Source of the DNA: Deltaproteobacteria bacterium
Lineage (GTDB): Bacteria > Bdellovibrionota_C > UBA2361 > OMII01
NCBI GenBank assembly: GCA_023262305.1
Contig: JALRCK010000182.1
Span: 1-5,402, forward strand
Direction: 5' to 3'
DNA length: 5,402 nucleotides
Both the position numbers and the translations under genes were made by a program. Numbering within the stretch: position 1 is the stretch's first letter; every line of letters begins with the position of its first letter. The notes beneath the pieces were generated by a model. That model was not told the DNA's origin, made no database searches, and was given only the letters and a program-made list of their open reading frames with translations. Positions 4,957-5,402 of this stretch are shown piece by piece.

Positions 4957-5402
4957 ATGGCTCACGTTACTATCGAGCACCCGTTAGATTGGGGATACCA
5001 CTACCAGCTGATCTTCGTATACACCCCGGGGTCACGCCATTTTTCGGGGCGAATCGTTGGTCCAGTGAGTACAACGCACAGAGTTGAGCGCCACCTTGTC
5101 TCATTGGTTCATCTCTCGGTCGCTGGGCAGTCTCTCACTTTTTCAGATCGAACCGATGCAGCTCCAGCGCTTGCGGTAACGTTACCACCTCATGCAAGCG
5201 CTGAGTTCGAGATCGACATCCGACTGGGCGGCCCAACCAGTGCCGAGGGGGAGCTCTTTGGGAGGTATCGCGTCACGGCCCGCGGGGTCGAGTATGCCGA
5301 GGTCTTTCAGAAGCTGACTGTATTCGAGACTCGGATGTTGGCGAATGAAAAGCTCTATCGACGACTACCCTATCCTCGTTCGGCACTCAAGCCACCCGCT
5401 CT
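4957..5402 (+). CDS. Hypothetical protein, 5' part only (runs off the window)
   Basis: An uninterrupted frame of 148 codons begins at ATG 4957, begins MAHVTIEHPLDWGYHYQLI and is still open at the window end. An in-frame TAG at 4948-4950 just upstream fixes the ATG as the earliest possible ATG start. No known domain is recognised. Alternating hydrophobic residues, few helices before residue 115, and the stretch LAVTLPPHASAEFEIDIRL (72-90) suggest a beta-sandwich of immunoglobulin-like type. This is inference from pattern only. From about residue 115 (EYAEVFQKLTVFETRMLANE) a helix is likely. There is no signal peptide, so it is probably cytoplasmic. It diverges from the minus-strand operon, with 582 bp between. 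There is no Shine-Dalgarno sequence before the ATG, unlike its neighbours. An internal nested palindrome lies at 5165-5203. A competing frame at 4743-5087 on the same strand looks non-coding. Confidence 0.75.
   Translation, partial: MAHVTIEHPLDWGYHYQLIFVYTPGSRHFSGRIVGPVSTTHRVERHLVSLVHLSVAGQSLTFSDRTDAAPALAVTLPPHASAEFEIDIRLGGPTSAEGELFGRYRVTARGVEYAEVFQKLTVFETRMLANEKLYRRLPYPRSALKPPA
5165..5203. repeat. Nested palindrome inside the plus-strand coding region
   Basis: CAGCGCTTGC (5165-5174) and GCAAGCGCTG (5194-5203) form a perfect 10-bp inverted repeat. Directly inside it sits GGTAACGTTACC (5175-5186), a perfect 12-bp palindrome, followed by a 7-nt spacer. The sequence encodes residues about 70-83 of the hypothetical protein without disturbing the frame. 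As RNA it would be a strong stem-loop; as DNA it has the form of a binding site or cruciform. Confidence 0.6.

Noticed and set aside
4743..5087. 114-codon plus-strand frame overlapping the divergent gene
   Set aside because: Arg/Ser-rich product without pattern. It conflicts with the 4957 frame, which is longer to the window end and shows an ordered beta-like pattern.

Overview
The window comes from a bacterial chromosome of medium GC content. Ribosome binding sites are strong GGAGG or GAGGAGG types, and genes are packed into an operon with a 4-nt overlap and a 3-nt gap. No gene is a clear taxonomic marker. A free-living bacterium with an inner membrane is certain; the phylum cannot be named from this sequence.

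Layout. Positions 1-181 hold no convincing gene. They carry a pair of palindromic units in inverted orientation (arms 37-67 and 109-139), which resemble the REP/BIME class of dispersed extragenic palindromes and lie just past the end of an operon. Positions 182-3717 hold three tightly coupled minus-strand genes, in transcription order: a DUF72 (YecE-like) protein, a TerC-family membrane protein, and an MscS-type channel with a C-terminal cyclic-nucleotide-binding domain. Upstream, separated by about 108 nt, an unrecognised 182-residue protein lies on the same strand (3826-4374). Positions 4375-4956 are a 582-bp divergent intergenic region with no credible gene but at least two elaborate hairpins (4711-4762 and 4834-4885). 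From 4957 to the window end, the 5' part of an unrecognised, probably beta-rich protein runs on the plus strand. A possible promoter sits so close to its ATG that the transcript may be leaderless.

How the genes may work together. TerC-family proteins are linked to metal (mainly manganese) export, and MscS channels release ions and osmolytes. The channel here carries a nucleotide-binding cassette with an intact phosphate-binding motif, so the operon would pair a metal exporter with a possibly ligand-gated channel. DUF72 is a TIM-barrel family without an assigned reaction; its gene is physically coupled to terC. The shared role (ion homeostasis under stress) is inference from family knowledge and gene order.

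Most notable points: the DUF72-TerC-CNBD channel operon, the inverted REP-like pair, the structured intergenic region, and a 10-bp inverted repeat enclosing a perfect 12-bp palindrome inside the plus-strand coding region (5165-5203).
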